This document shows positions 1 through 4,805 of a stretch of 6,471 nucleotides of DNA, piece by piece. Origin of the DNA: Mycobacterium sp. (GTDB lineage: Bacteria > Actinomycetota > Actinomycetes > Mycobacteriales > Mycobacteriaceae); assembly GCA_020438915.1 (NCBI GenBank), contig JAGQTR010000387.1, positions 1 to 6,471 of the forward strand, given 5' to 3'. The notes beneath the pieces were generated by a model. It was not told the origin of the DNA. It searched no databases and worked only from the letters and a program-made list of their open reading frames with translations. Numbering within the stretch: position 1 is the first letter of the stretch; each line of letters starts with the position of its first letter. Both the position numbers and the translations under genes were made by a program.

Positions 1-305
1 GCGACGAGGGCGACAGCCAGCTCGGTGACTTCATCGAGGACTCCGAGGCGGTCGTGGCCGTCGACGCGGTGTCCTTCACGCTGCTGCAGGACCAGCTGCA
101 GTCGGTGCTGGAGACGCTGTCCGAACGCGAAGCCGGCGTCGTGCGACTGCGCTTCGGCCTTACCGACGGCCAGCCGCGCACGCTCGACGAGATCGGCCAA
201 GTCTACGGCGTGACCCGGGAGCGTATTCGCCAGATCGAATCGAAGACCATGTCGAAGTTGCGCCACCCCAGCCGTTCCCAGGTGTTGCGCGACTACCTCG
301 ACTGA
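1..305 (+). CDS. sigA: Primary sigma factor SigA (RpoD), C-terminal end, partial
   Basis: This is the 3' end of the housekeeping sigma factor that directs RNA polymerase to -10/-35 promoters. The reading frame is open from base 3. It starts in the acidic region 3.2 linker (LGDFIEDSEAV) and continues through region 4, with the conserved LSEREAGVVRLRFGL and the -35-binding helix-turn-helix RTLDEIGQVYGVTRERIRQIE. The protein ends in SQVLRDYLD followed by TGA at 303-305. The start lies outside the window. The family assignment is clear from region 4. The choice of SigA rather than another group 1/2 factor rests on the LRDYLD ending and on sigB and ideR lying downstream, as in mycobacteria. The last six codons and stop form one copy of a 23-bp repeat found again at 1541-1563, so the end of the gene appears to have served as an integration site. 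Confidence 0.95.
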   Translation, partial: DEGDSQLGDFIEDSEAVVAVDAVSFTLLQDQLQSVLETLSEREAGVVRLRFGLTDGQPRTLDEIGQVYGVTRERIRQIESKTMSKLRHPSRSQVLRDYLD

Positions 306-308
306 GCG
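286..308. repeat. Left copy of 23-bp direct repeat (attL-like), inside the sigA end
   Basis: The sequence begins TGCGCGACTACC and ends GACTGAGCG. It covers the last codons of sigA, the TGA stop and 3 bases beyond. It is identical over 23 bp to 1541-1563; base 285 (T versus G) and base 309 (A versus C) break the match. A perfect match of this length and position is very unlikely by chance and suggests a recombination core. Confidence 0.8.
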
Positions 309-455
309 ACATTCCCGATTCTTGTTCTGACCAGCGGGTTTGTTGGTCCGTCGAAACCGCCGTACCGCTGACCGAGATCGGCCACGGCGTCGACTCCGAC
401 GGAAAGCCTGGCCAAGCAGCCGACGAATGGTTCTACTGATACCGCAGGTGTTTGG
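309..455. other. Left interior of the element; no gene with a start, possible coding debris
   Basis: This 147-bp stretch lies between the left repeat and the stop of the helix-turn-helix gene. A plus-strand frame stays open across the repeat to a TGA at 437-439 and ends in AADEWFY, with a GC-rich third position from about 347. It has no ATG, GTG or TTG start within the element. The codon-aligned minus-strand frame is also open and ends with TAG inside the repeat. Neither matches a family I recognise. There is a weak stem (GACCA 329-333 with TGGTC 344-348) but no convincing terminator. It may be remnant coding sequence or plain spacer. Confidence 0.3.
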
Positions 456-1076
456 TTACTCGTTCTCCCGGAGGATCCTGTCCAGCTCCTCAGGCGCCAT
501 GCGGTTGATGTCTTCCTGTGTCAGATAGACGCCGCGGCTTTCCAGATTCGTGAGGTCGATGAGCCTGACATCGGGTTTGCGATAAGCGATCCGTTGGCTC
601 TCTCGGTGGGCAGGCCGCCCGGGCTTGCGTTCCCATTCGCGGGCGAACTTTCGCACCGCGGCGGCATCCCACACCGCGCCGCCGCGCAGCTCGGCCAACG
701 GTGCTGGGAACGCCTTGGTGGCGCGCAGCTGGTGCACGCGCTGGCGGGCCACGCCGAGCTCCTCGGCGATCTCCGCCGCGGACATCAGCTCGGGCAGGGT
801 GGGAGTGTCGGCGCGGCGCTGCTGTTCGTCCTCGGTGATCGTTTCGACACCGACCGGGGTGCAGCCTGTGATCTCGGCGGTCAGGTCATAGCCCTCGCAG
901 GTCGCCTTCATCAGGTCGCAGATCGGCAGGTACACAGTGAGGATCGCCTGGTGCAGCTGCGGGACCCGCGACAGCGACCCGTCGATCCCGCGCTCGTCAA
1001 GTGCGGTCTCCCACGCGCCGATCGTCGCCTCGTCGGGGTCGACGTCCACAGTGGTGCGAACAACCCAATCGCTCAC
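456..1076 (-). CDS. Helix-turn-helix protein, probable antitoxin/repressor of the pair
   Basis: This is a 206-residue protein starting at GTG 1076. The GTGA overlap with the stop of the upstream small gene indicates translational coupling. Residues 1-85 form a domain I do not firmly recognise (MSDWVVRTTVDVDPDEATIG, then a YLPICDLMKATCEGYDL stretch). Residues 98-120 are a clear helix-turn-helix (MSAAEIAEELGVARQRVHQL), followed by the FPAPLAEL and GAVWDAAAVRKFAREW pattern typical of MerR/AlpA-like winged domains. Residues 150-206 are basic, then acidic, and end in ILRENE. As the second gene after a HicA-like partner, with a DNA-binding domain, it fits the antitoxin/autorepressor slot of a hicAB-type operon, but its N-terminal domain is not an obvious HicB fold. 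The DNA-binding role is well supported; the antitoxin role is inferred from position. It lies inside the repeat-bounded element. Confidence 0.72.
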   Translation of the reverse strand: MSDWVVRTTVDVDPDEATIGAWETALDERGIDGSLSRVPQLHQAILTVYLPICDLMKATCEGYDLTAEITGCTPVGVETITEDEQQRRADTPTLPELMSAAEIAEELGVARQRVHQLRATKAFPAPLAELRGGAVWDAAAVRKFAREWERKPGRPAHRESQRIAYRKPDVRLIDLTNLESRGVYLTQEDINRMAPEELDRILRENE

Positions 1077-1333
1077 TGGCCCCTCTCCTTTCTGCGCTGG
1101 GACTTCTGTTCTTTCTTGCTCGGCGGTGGGACTTGCAGGCCCGCTTTGCGGAGCGCCACGTGCAGATCGGCCATCCGGCGGCGTGGGTTGCTCGGCGTGG
1201 CCGGGTACTGCGCCACGTAGTTGCCTTTCGGGTCGTAGAACCGGCTGTAGCCCTTGGTGTCATCGTTGACCGTCCAGCCCTGCGACTGCGCCCACTTGGC
1301 GATGTCTGCGATATCGCTGTTCACCATGATCAC
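1073..1333 (-). CDS. Small HicA-like protein, putative toxin of a toxin-antitoxin pair
   Basis: This is an 86-residue basic protein. The start is GTG 1333, with AAGAG five bases upstream; ATG 1327 (third codon) is an alternative. The layout resembles HicA mRNA interferases, which have a small dsRBD-like fold: an N-terminal helix (IAKWAQSQGWTV), then KGYSRFYDPKGNYVAQYP in place of the usual KGSHxxFxHP strand, then a TPSNPRRR turn and a final LHVALRKAGL helix. The tail after residue 70 is strongly basic (KKEQKSQRRKERGQ). The catalytic histidine expected after the KG motif is absent: the position is Tyr29/Ser30, and the only histidine is His58 in the last helix. The protein may therefore be an inactive or diverged toxin, or a relative with another role. 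It is the first gene of the operon, 22 bases downstream of a good promoter -10. Confidence 0.6.
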   Translation of the reverse strand: MIMVNSDIADIAKWAQSQGWTVNDDTKGYSRFYDPKGNYVAQYPATPSNPRRRMADLHVALRKAGLQVPPPSKKEQKSQRRKERGQ

Positions 1334-1354
1334 CTTAACTCTTGCGATATGTCA

Positions 1355-1384
1355 ACAGTAAACAGCAACACGATACAACGTCAA
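1355..1384 (-). promoter_or_regulatory. SigA-type promoter of the toxin-antitoxin-like operon
   Basis: Reading the minus strand, TTGACG (1384-1379) is followed by an 18-bp spacer and TACTGT (1360-1355), which fits the TANNNT -10 rule. The transcript would begin near 1348, leaving a leader of about 15 nt before the GTG at 1333. The surroundings are visibly more AT-rich than the flanking genes. CTGTT is repeated directly across the -10 (CTGTTTACTGTTGAC), where a repressor such as the operon's helix-turn-helix protein could bind; that last point is inference. Confidence 0.6.
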
Positions 1385-1406
1385 GGGTTTCTAGGATAGC
1401 CGGGCA

Positions 1407-1502
1407 TTATTCGCTTCCACCTCTCGGGCCGAGCGGGTCGAGCCGGTCGATGGCGTCGCCTCGACGTTCGTCGGACACCTCGGTATAGATACTGCGACTA
1501 GC
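1407..1502 (-). pseudogene. C-terminal remnant of a tyrosine recombinase (integrase)
   Basis: On the minus strand, from about 1493 to the TAA at 1409-1407, the frame reads SIYTEVSDERRGDAIDRLD, then PLGPRGGSE and stop. The pattern (x-x-Y-T-[EH]-V, then a charged helix with D-A-hydrophobic-D-R-[LM]) is the usual C-terminus of phage and integrative-element tyrosine recombinases. Tyr (codon 1487-1485) would be the catalytic nucleophile. About 25 residues follow it, a normal length. Upstream, the LGHxS-type box and the Arg/His residues expected a few residues before the tyrosine are missing, and the frame meets TAA at 1529-1527. Everything N-terminal has been lost and this cannot be a functional enzyme. 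It lies between the right repeat and the toxin promoter, as expected if an integrase gene was once part of this element. The match is from memory of the family, not a search. Confidence 0.6.
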
Positions 1503-1527
1503 ATTTATGCAGGTAAGACACAGTGTT

Positions 1528-1550
1528 TAGTCGTCCCTTGTGCGCGACTA
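1528..1550. repeat. Inverted CGACTA motif at the right element end
   Basis: TAGTCG (1528-1533) and CGACTA (1545-1550) form a perfect 6-bp inverted pair with an 11-bp centre. The right arm lies inside the 23-bp repeat. A third CGACTA is at 1495-1500. Paired inverted core sites around a short overlap are the usual binding layout for tyrosine recombinases. The left repeat lacks the TAGTCG partner. Functional meaning is inferred. Confidence 0.4.
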
Positions 1551-1563
1551 CCTCGACTGAGCG
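1541..1563. repeat. Right copy of 23-bp direct repeat (attR-like)
   Basis: Identical to 286-308. In the sigA frame it reads RDYLD and stop, but it is preceded by a GTG codon rather than the TTG of sigA, and no sigA sequence lies upstream of it. It stands 17 bp before the end of the convergent secreted-protein gene and marks the right boundary of the inserted segment. Confidence 0.8.
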
Positions 1564-1580
1564 CCTACCCGACCGGACGC

Positions 1581-2090
1581 CTACAGCGGCGACGGTGAAT
1601 TGGCTGGCGCAGGCACCGGAACTGGTGCCGGGACCGGAGCTGGGGGCGGTGCCACCGTCGGTACCGGAGCTGCCGTCTGGGCCGGGGCCAGTGTCGGCGC
1701 CGGAGTTGCCGTTGGCGCCGGAGCTTCTGCCGGGGCCAGCACGGGGGCCGGCGGTTCCATCGGCGCCGGTGCCGCCGTCGGTGTGGGCTCTGCCGTTAGC
1801 GCCGTCACGCACGGGGTAGTCAAGTCCATGTCAGTGGCGAACGGACGACCGGCTGCATCCAAGCAGGCTTGATAACAACGCTGGTGACTGATCCCGAACG
1901 CGCTCGCAGTCTCGCAGTGGCTGAAACTGCCGTCCGCCAACGGCGCCTGATCACAGAAGCCGCCGCCAAAGCCCGCGAACGTGGTGGTCATGCACTCCCC
2001 GGGGACGGCAAGAGCCGACGGGGCGTTCGGAGCCAGCGACAGACCACCAAGCACCGCAGCGGCGGCGGCGATCAGCATTCTCTTCCGCAT
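1581..2090 (-). CDS. Secreted six-cysteine protein with a long Pro/Ala-rich tail
   Basis: This is a 169-residue protein with start ATG 2090, chosen because GGAG lies six bases upstream and a signal peptide follows at once. The n-region is MRKRM, residues 6-20 are a hydrophobic core rich in Ala and Leu, and cleavage is likely after SALA (residue 28). The mature part has six cysteines (33, 46, 59, 72, 76, 94), enough for three disulfides, in a Gly/Ala-rich domain of about 70 residues (FAGFGGGFC, SHQRCYQACLD). Residues 101-169 are almost entirely Pro, Ala, Val and Thr, of a type seen in exported mycobacterial proteins that cross or span the cell wall. I recognise no named family or function. It converges on sigA, and the right end of the inserted element lies just past its stop. 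A weak -10-like TATGCT lies about 50 bp upstream. Confidence 0.82.
   Translation of the reverse strand: MRKRMLIAAAAAVLGGLSLAPNAPSALAVPGECMTTTFAGFGGGFCDQAPLADGSFSHCETASAFGISHQRCYQACLDAAGRPFATDMDLTTPCVTALTAEPTPTAAPAPMEPPAPVLAPAEAPAPTATPAPTLAPAQTAAPVPTVAPPPAPVPAPVPVPAPANSPSPL
1584..1790 (-). repeat. Low-complexity Pro/Ala-coding stretch
   Basis: This is the 3' part of the secreted-protein gene, made of imperfect repeats coding for AP, PAP, VPAP and TAP units (about residues 101-169). On the plus strand it appears as GC-rich runs of GGNGCC-like units. Such stretches change length easily by slippage. It gives long spurious open frames on the other strand. Confidence 0.75.
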
Positions 2091-2231
2091 CACTGACTCC
2101 GAGTAACTTCTGTGGTTCGTGATATCTCTGTTACACCTGTGCAAGGGGAGCATAAAACGAACATTTCGATTGCATTGCAGATTTGCCCGATCCAGTCCAG
2201 CCCGACCCCGGCAGCGCAACCAGCACAGCGG

Positions 2232-2600
2232 TTAACCCGCGCACGGGAGGAACACGCCGTGAGCATCCGGCAGGTACGCGGTGACGCCTATCACAGCTGT
2301 CGCGGGTAGTGGTCCGTACAAATGTGGGAACAACATTCCCTCAGGATCGTTGGGAACTCCGGGCTCCCAGCGAACCGGAGAGGAAAGCCGGGCGGTGTGC
2401 AGACGTAGCAGCAGCAGATCGGTGCGGCCCGCGTAGAGTCGGTTGGCGGGTAGGTGAACCTGTTGTGGACTTGAAAGGTGTACGAAGCCCACCTCGCGCA
2501 GCGAGTCGGGCCGGTGCTCCCCGCACTGCAGGGCGGCCTTCCACTGGACCGAGGTGCACAAATGAACTAGGGGGGTGCCGGATAGGCGCGTGTCGCTCAT
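2232..2600 (-). CDS. DUF952 family protein
   Basis: This is a 122-residue soluble protein of the DUF952 family, whose function is not established. The diagnostic stretches are LVHLCTSVQWKAAL near the N-terminus, REVGFVHLSSPQQV in the middle (the conserved F-[IV]-H-x-S motif) and PEGMLFPHLYGPLP toward the end, followed by the usual LxxxGxF-type close. ATG 2600 is chosen because GGGAG lies eight bases upstream and the homologous part starts a few residues later; ATG 2615 or a start at 2648 would add residues without family character. It is transcribed divergently from the zinc-ribbon gene at 2730 and lies 141 bp upstream of the secreted-protein gene in the same direction. No signal peptide or membrane segment is seen. 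Confidence 0.85.
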   Translation of the reverse strand: MSDTRLSGTPLVHLCTSVQWKAALQCGEHRPDSLREVGFVHLSSPQQVHLPANRLYAGRTDLLLLRLHTARLSSPVRWEPGVPNDPEGMLFPHLYGPLPATAVIGVTAYLPDAHGVFLPCAG

Positions 2601-2729
2601 CCCGTCAACTCCCATCCGTAACGAATAAATATCGGTGAGACGCGACACACCGCAAACCCCCGGGGAACAAGGCCGGAATCGAAAGTGTCTGACAGAGTAG
2701 ATGTACGTCGCTACACCTATGGAGGTGCC

Positions 2730-2921
2730 ATGACCGCAACGCTCACCAGTCCCGCATTGACCAAGGCTGACCGGTGCGACCGTTGTGGCGCCGCGGCACG
2801 CGTGCGGGCCAAGCTTCCATCGGGCGCTGAACTACTGTTCTGCCAGCATCACGCCAACGAGCATGAGGCGAAGTTGGTCGAGTTGGCCGCTGTTCTCGAA
2901 GTCAGCCAATTGGAGCCTTAG
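2730..2921 (+). CDS. Small zinc-ribbon-like actinobacterial protein
   Basis: This is a 63-residue protein with start ATG 2730, preceded by GGAGG at 2721-2725. An upstream in-frame start at 2685 lacks such a site. It carries a compact metal-binding pattern: Cys16-x2-Cys19, then about 18 residues including LPSGAELLFC (Cys38), then Gln-His-His (40-41) and His45, which is a one-zinc ribbon of the C-x2-C...C-x2-H kind. The C-terminal third is a charged helix (EAKLVELAAVLE). I know this as a conserved small protein of actinobacteria (DUF7455-like) without an established function. The next gene begins 27 bp downstream in the same direction, so the two may share a transcript. The 129 bp between this gene and the divergent DUF952 gene hold no promoter I can place confidently. 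Confidence 0.85.
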   Translation: MTATLTSPALTKADRCDRCGAAARVRAKLPSGAELLFCQHHANEHEAKLVELAAVLEVSQLEP

Positions 2922-2940
2922 TCGCGCATCGGTAATGCTG

Positions 2941-2962
2941 GACTGGTCATGAGTGACCAGTC
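2941..2962 (+). promoter_or_regulatory. Perfect stem-loop enclosing the YihY start codon
   Basis: GACTGGTCA (2941-2949) and TGACCAGTC (2954-2962) are exact inverted complements with a 4-base loop (TGAG). The ATG at 2949-2951 sits at the top of the stem and in the loop. In RNA this would hold the start codon and the bases where a ribosome site should be, and no clear Shine-Dalgarno is visible. In DNA it is a 22-bp palindrome that a dimeric regulator could bind. It may be chance, but its placement is exact. Confidence 0.5.
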
Positions 2963-3995
2963 AGTGCAGACATCGCGGCGGAGACCGTCGCGTCACCACA
3001 TCCGACACATCGTCGGACGGACGTTGGCGAAAAGTTGGGACGACTCGATTTTCGCCGAGTCCGCTCAGGCTGCTTTCTGGTGCGCTCTGTCACTCCCGCC
3101 GCTCTTGCTGGGAATGCTGGGCAGCCTGGCCTACATCGCGCCCCTCTTCGGCCCGGACACCCTGCCGGTGATCCAGAGCCAGTTGGTCAGCACCGCAGGT
3201 CGGTTCTTCTCCCCCAACGTGGTCACCGAGATCATCGAACCGACGGTGCTCGACATCGTCAAGGGCGCCCGCGGCGAAGTAGTGTCGCTGGGATTCGTGA
3301 TCTCGCTGTGGGCGGGTTCGTCGGCTATTTCGGCATTCGTCGACTCGATTACCGAAGCGCACGGCCAGACGCCGCTGCGCCATCCCGTGCGGCAGCGGTT
3401 CTTCTCGCTGGGCCTGTATGTCGTGATGCTGGTCGGCGCAATCGTGACCGCACCGTTCCTGGCGCTGGGACCACGCAAGGCCGCCGAGTTCATCCCTGAC
3501 AGTTGGGATCATGTGCTGCGGTACGGGTATTACCCGGTGCTCTTTCTGGCGCTGGTGGTGGCAGTGAACCTGCTGTACCGGGTGTCGCTGCCCAAGCCGC
3601 TGCCCTCGCACCGGCTGGTGCCGGGTGCCGTGCTGGCGGCGGTGGTGTTCCTGGTCGCTACCGGGGCGCTTCGGGTCTACCTGACCTGGATCACCAGTAC
3701 CGGCTACACCTACGGGGCCCTGGCGACGCCGATCGCGTTCCTGTTGTTCGCATTCTTCCTCGGCTTCGCGATCATGCTGGGCGCCGAGTTGAACGCAGCC
3801 ATCCAGGAAGAGTGGCCCGCTCCGGCCACCCATGCCAAACGTTTCCATTGGTGGCTGGTGTCGAAAGCCGAATCGCTCAACGGCCGCAGCAGCACTGCGA
3901 TGGGCCGTTCCTCCGATGATGACGCCGCGAGCGGATCGGTCGCCACGCCGGACAACTGCACCGCCGCAACCAAGGACGACGCCGCTACTTCTTGA
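2949..3995 (+). CDS. YihY/BrkB family inner membrane protein
   Basis: This is a 348-residue polytopic membrane protein of the YihY/virulence factor BrkB family (once misnamed RNase BN); its molecular function is unsettled. Six membrane segments are visible, at about residues 42-66, 111-132, 153-173, 193-212, 224-246 and 255-281. The family signatures are SLWAGSSAISAFVDSITEAHG in segment 2 and the long YGALATPIAFLLFAFFLGFAIMLGAELNA block in segment 6. The N-terminus (about 30 residues) is basic and the last 50 residues are hydrophilic, Ser/Ala/Asp-rich and probably disordered. The start ATG 2949 lies in a perfect hairpin with no good ribosome site; GTG 2964 is a possible alternative. It follows the zinc-ribbon gene by 27 bp, and its 3' end overlaps the convergent DUF3039 gene by 11 bp. 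It corresponds to Rv2707 in M. tuberculosis. Confidence 0.92.
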   Translation: MSDQSVQTSRRRPSRHHIRHIVGRTLAKSWDDSIFAESAQAAFWCALSLPPLLLGMLGSLAYIAPLFGPDTLPVIQSQLVSTAGRFFSPNVVTEIIEPTVLDIVKGARGEVVSLGFVISLWAGSSAISAFVDSITEAHGQTPLRHPVRQRFFSLGLYVVMLVGAIVTAPFLALGPRKAAEFIPDSWDHVLRYGYYPVLFLALVVAVNLLYRVSLPKPLPSHRLVPGAVLAAVVFLVATGALRVYLTWITSTGYTYGALATPIAFLLFAFFLGFAIMLGAELNAAIQEEWPAPATHAKRFHWWLVSKAESLNGRSSTAMGRSSDDDAASGSVATPDNCTAATKDDAATS

Positions 3996-4221
3996 GCTGC
4001 TCGAAGATCTTCTTACAGTCCGGACACACCGGCGATCCCGGCTTGGCCGACCGAGTCACCGGGAACACTTCGCCGCATAGCGCGACAACGTGGGTACCCA
4101 TGACCGCACTCTCGGCGATCTTGTCCTTCTTGACGTAATGAAAGAACTTGGGGCGGTCGTCGTCTGTCCCGTCATCGACGCGTTCGTCGGTCTCGGTGCG
4201 CTCGATCGTCTGGGTTCGCAT
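3985..4221 (-). CDS. DUF3039 family small protein
   Basis: This is a 78-residue protein of the actinobacterial DUF3039 family, matching Rv2708c as I remember it; its function is unknown. An acidic, probably disordered N-terminus (about residues 1-23) is followed by the conserved block FFHYVKKDKIAESAVMGTHV, then VALCGEVFPVTR and a C-terminal CPDC (Cys66, Cys69) before KKIFEQLKK. His28, His44, Cys49 and the CPxC pair could bind a metal such as zinc; this is inferred. The start is uncertain: ATG 4221 fits the usual N-terminus, while GTG 4224 directly before it has the better spacing from a GAGG. Its 3' end overlaps the convergent YihY gene by 11 bp, and it diverges from the DUF3099 gene with 77 bp between the starts. 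Confidence 0.88.
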   Translation of the reverse strand: MRTQTIERTETDERVDDGTDDDRPKFFHYVKKDKIAESAVMGTHVVALCGEVFPVTRSAKPGSPVCPDCKKIFEQLKK

Positions 4222-4298
4222 CACCCCATTCTGCCTCGCAAGAGATCGGTAAGAAACGTGGCCGTCGCACTCTTGCCCGGATGTGCAACAGTGGAGGT

Positions 4299-4721
4299 AT
4301 GAAACACGGCCACGAGCTGAGTTTCGATGACGAGGGTCGGCCGGTCTTGATCACCGCGGCCGCCCCCGCGTACGAGGAACAGCACCGCCAGCGGGTACGC
4401 AAGTACCTCACGCTGATGTCGTTCCGCGTCCCGGCACTCATCCTTGCCGCCGTGGCTTACGGAATCTGGCACAACGGGCTGCTGTCCCTGGCGATCATCG
4501 TGGTGTCGATTCCGTTGCCGTGGATGGCTGTTCTGATCGCCAACGACCGGCCACCCCGGCGCGCCGAGGAACCGCGGCGCTACGACCGCAAGCAACCCAT
4601 TCCGCTTTTCCCGACGACCGAGCGTCCCGCAATCGACGGCACACGCTTCGGGACCCCCCGGCGCGAACCGGCTGAACCTCCATACGACGCGGATGATTCC
4701 CGCGGCGATGTTCCAGGCTGA
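4299..4721 (+). CDS. DUF3099 family membrane protein
   Basis: This is a 140-residue protein of the DUF3099 family (Rv2709-like), common upstream of sigB in mycobacteria and of unknown function. The N-terminal part carries LITAAAPAYEEQHRQRVRKY, typical of the family. Two membrane segments follow (about residues 42-57 and 61-81, separated by WHNG), then PWMAVLIANDRPPRR. The last 60 residues are charged, proline-rich and probably cytoplasmic and disordered. ATG 4299 fits the family N-terminus, but GGAGG lies only one base before it, too close for normal use. A leaderless transcript or the in-frame ATG 4281 are alternatives. It ends 147 bp before the sigB start, and part of the sigB control region begins directly after its stop. 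Confidence 0.87.
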   Translation: MKHGHELSFDDEGRPVLITAAAPAYEEQHRQRVRKYLTLMSFRVPALILAAVAYGIWHNGLLSLAIIVVSIPLPWMAVLIANDRPPRRAEEPRRYDRKQPIPLFPTTERPAIDGTRFGTPRREPAEPPYDADDSRGDVPG

Positions 4722-4722
4722 G

Positions 4723-4787
4723 CACCTTCTGGCGCACTTCTCAGCACATTCTCAGGTCAACCGCCGATAACCGCAGCTCAGAAGGTG
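4723..4787. repeat. 9-bp inverted repeat upstream of sigB
   Basis: CACCTTCTG (4723-4731) and CAGAAGGTG (4779-4787) are exact inverted complements 47 bp apart. They bracket the direct repeat at 4738-4756 and two AACCGC copies 10 bp apart (4759 and 4769). This may be a looped operator or a weak transcript hairpin ending the DUF3099 transcript; its role is not known. Confidence 0.45.
4738..4756 (+). promoter_or_regulatory. MprA-box-like direct repeat upstream of sigB
   Basis: TTCTCAGC and TTCTCAGG are two 8-bp direct repeats separated by three bases (ACA), 19 bp in all, so the copies are one helical turn apart. This is the geometry described for the binding site of the stress response regulator MprA, which is known to act directly on sigB in M. 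tuberculosis. The repeat is seen in the sequence; assignment to MprA is by recalled motif and target gene. It lies 50 bp upstream of the ECF-type -35. Confidence 0.6.
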
Positions 4788-4805
4788 TGAAGACGGGTGA
4801 TTGTG

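Larger units (their letters stand above)
286..1563. mobile_element. Small decayed integrated element at the 3' end of sigA
   Basis: Two identical 23-bp copies of the sigA end (286-308 and 1541-1563) enclose about 1.23 kb. Inside are a two-gene toxin-antitoxin-like operon on the minus strand and a C-terminal scrap of a tyrosine recombinase. This is the layout expected after site-specific integration into a gene's 3' end, where the incoming DNA supplies a copy of the gene end and keeps the host gene intact. No complete integrase, excisionase or replication gene is visible, so the element is either a deletion relic or depends on a recombinase elsewhere. If it were excised, the sigA stop would lie about 20 bp from the stop of the convergent secreted-protein gene, a normal convergent gene junction. 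The repeats and genes are seen; the integration history is inferred. Confidence 0.68.

Noticed and set aside
329..348. Stem GACCA/TGGTC after sigA as a terminator
   Set aside because: Only five firm pairs plus G-U pairs, and no U-tract; too weak to call.
594..1220. Long plus-strand open frame opposite the toxin-antitoxin-like pair
   Set aside because: It is antisense to two better-supported genes with a coupled start and promoter, and its translation is low-information Arg/Gly/Leu-rich with no family pattern.
1395..1580. Plus-strand frame open across the integrase remnant
   Set aside because: It has good third-position GC but is codon-aligned antisense to the minus frame, has no start, and shows no motif; the minus frame carries the integrase-like end.
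1600..1872. Gly/Ala-rich plus-strand frame resembling a PE_PGRS repeat (GAGTGTGAGTG)
   Set aside because: It is the complement of the Pro/Ala tail of the secreted protein, and has no PE domain, ribosome site or signal.
2657..2664. CCCCGGGG palindrome in the DUF952/zinc-ribbon divergent region
   Set aside because: Short and expected in GC-rich DNA; no partner sites.
3090..3848. 252-codon minus-strand frame inside the YihY gene
   Set aside because: The YihY frame has membrane segments and family signatures; the antisense translation is Gln/Arg/His-rich shadow sequence.
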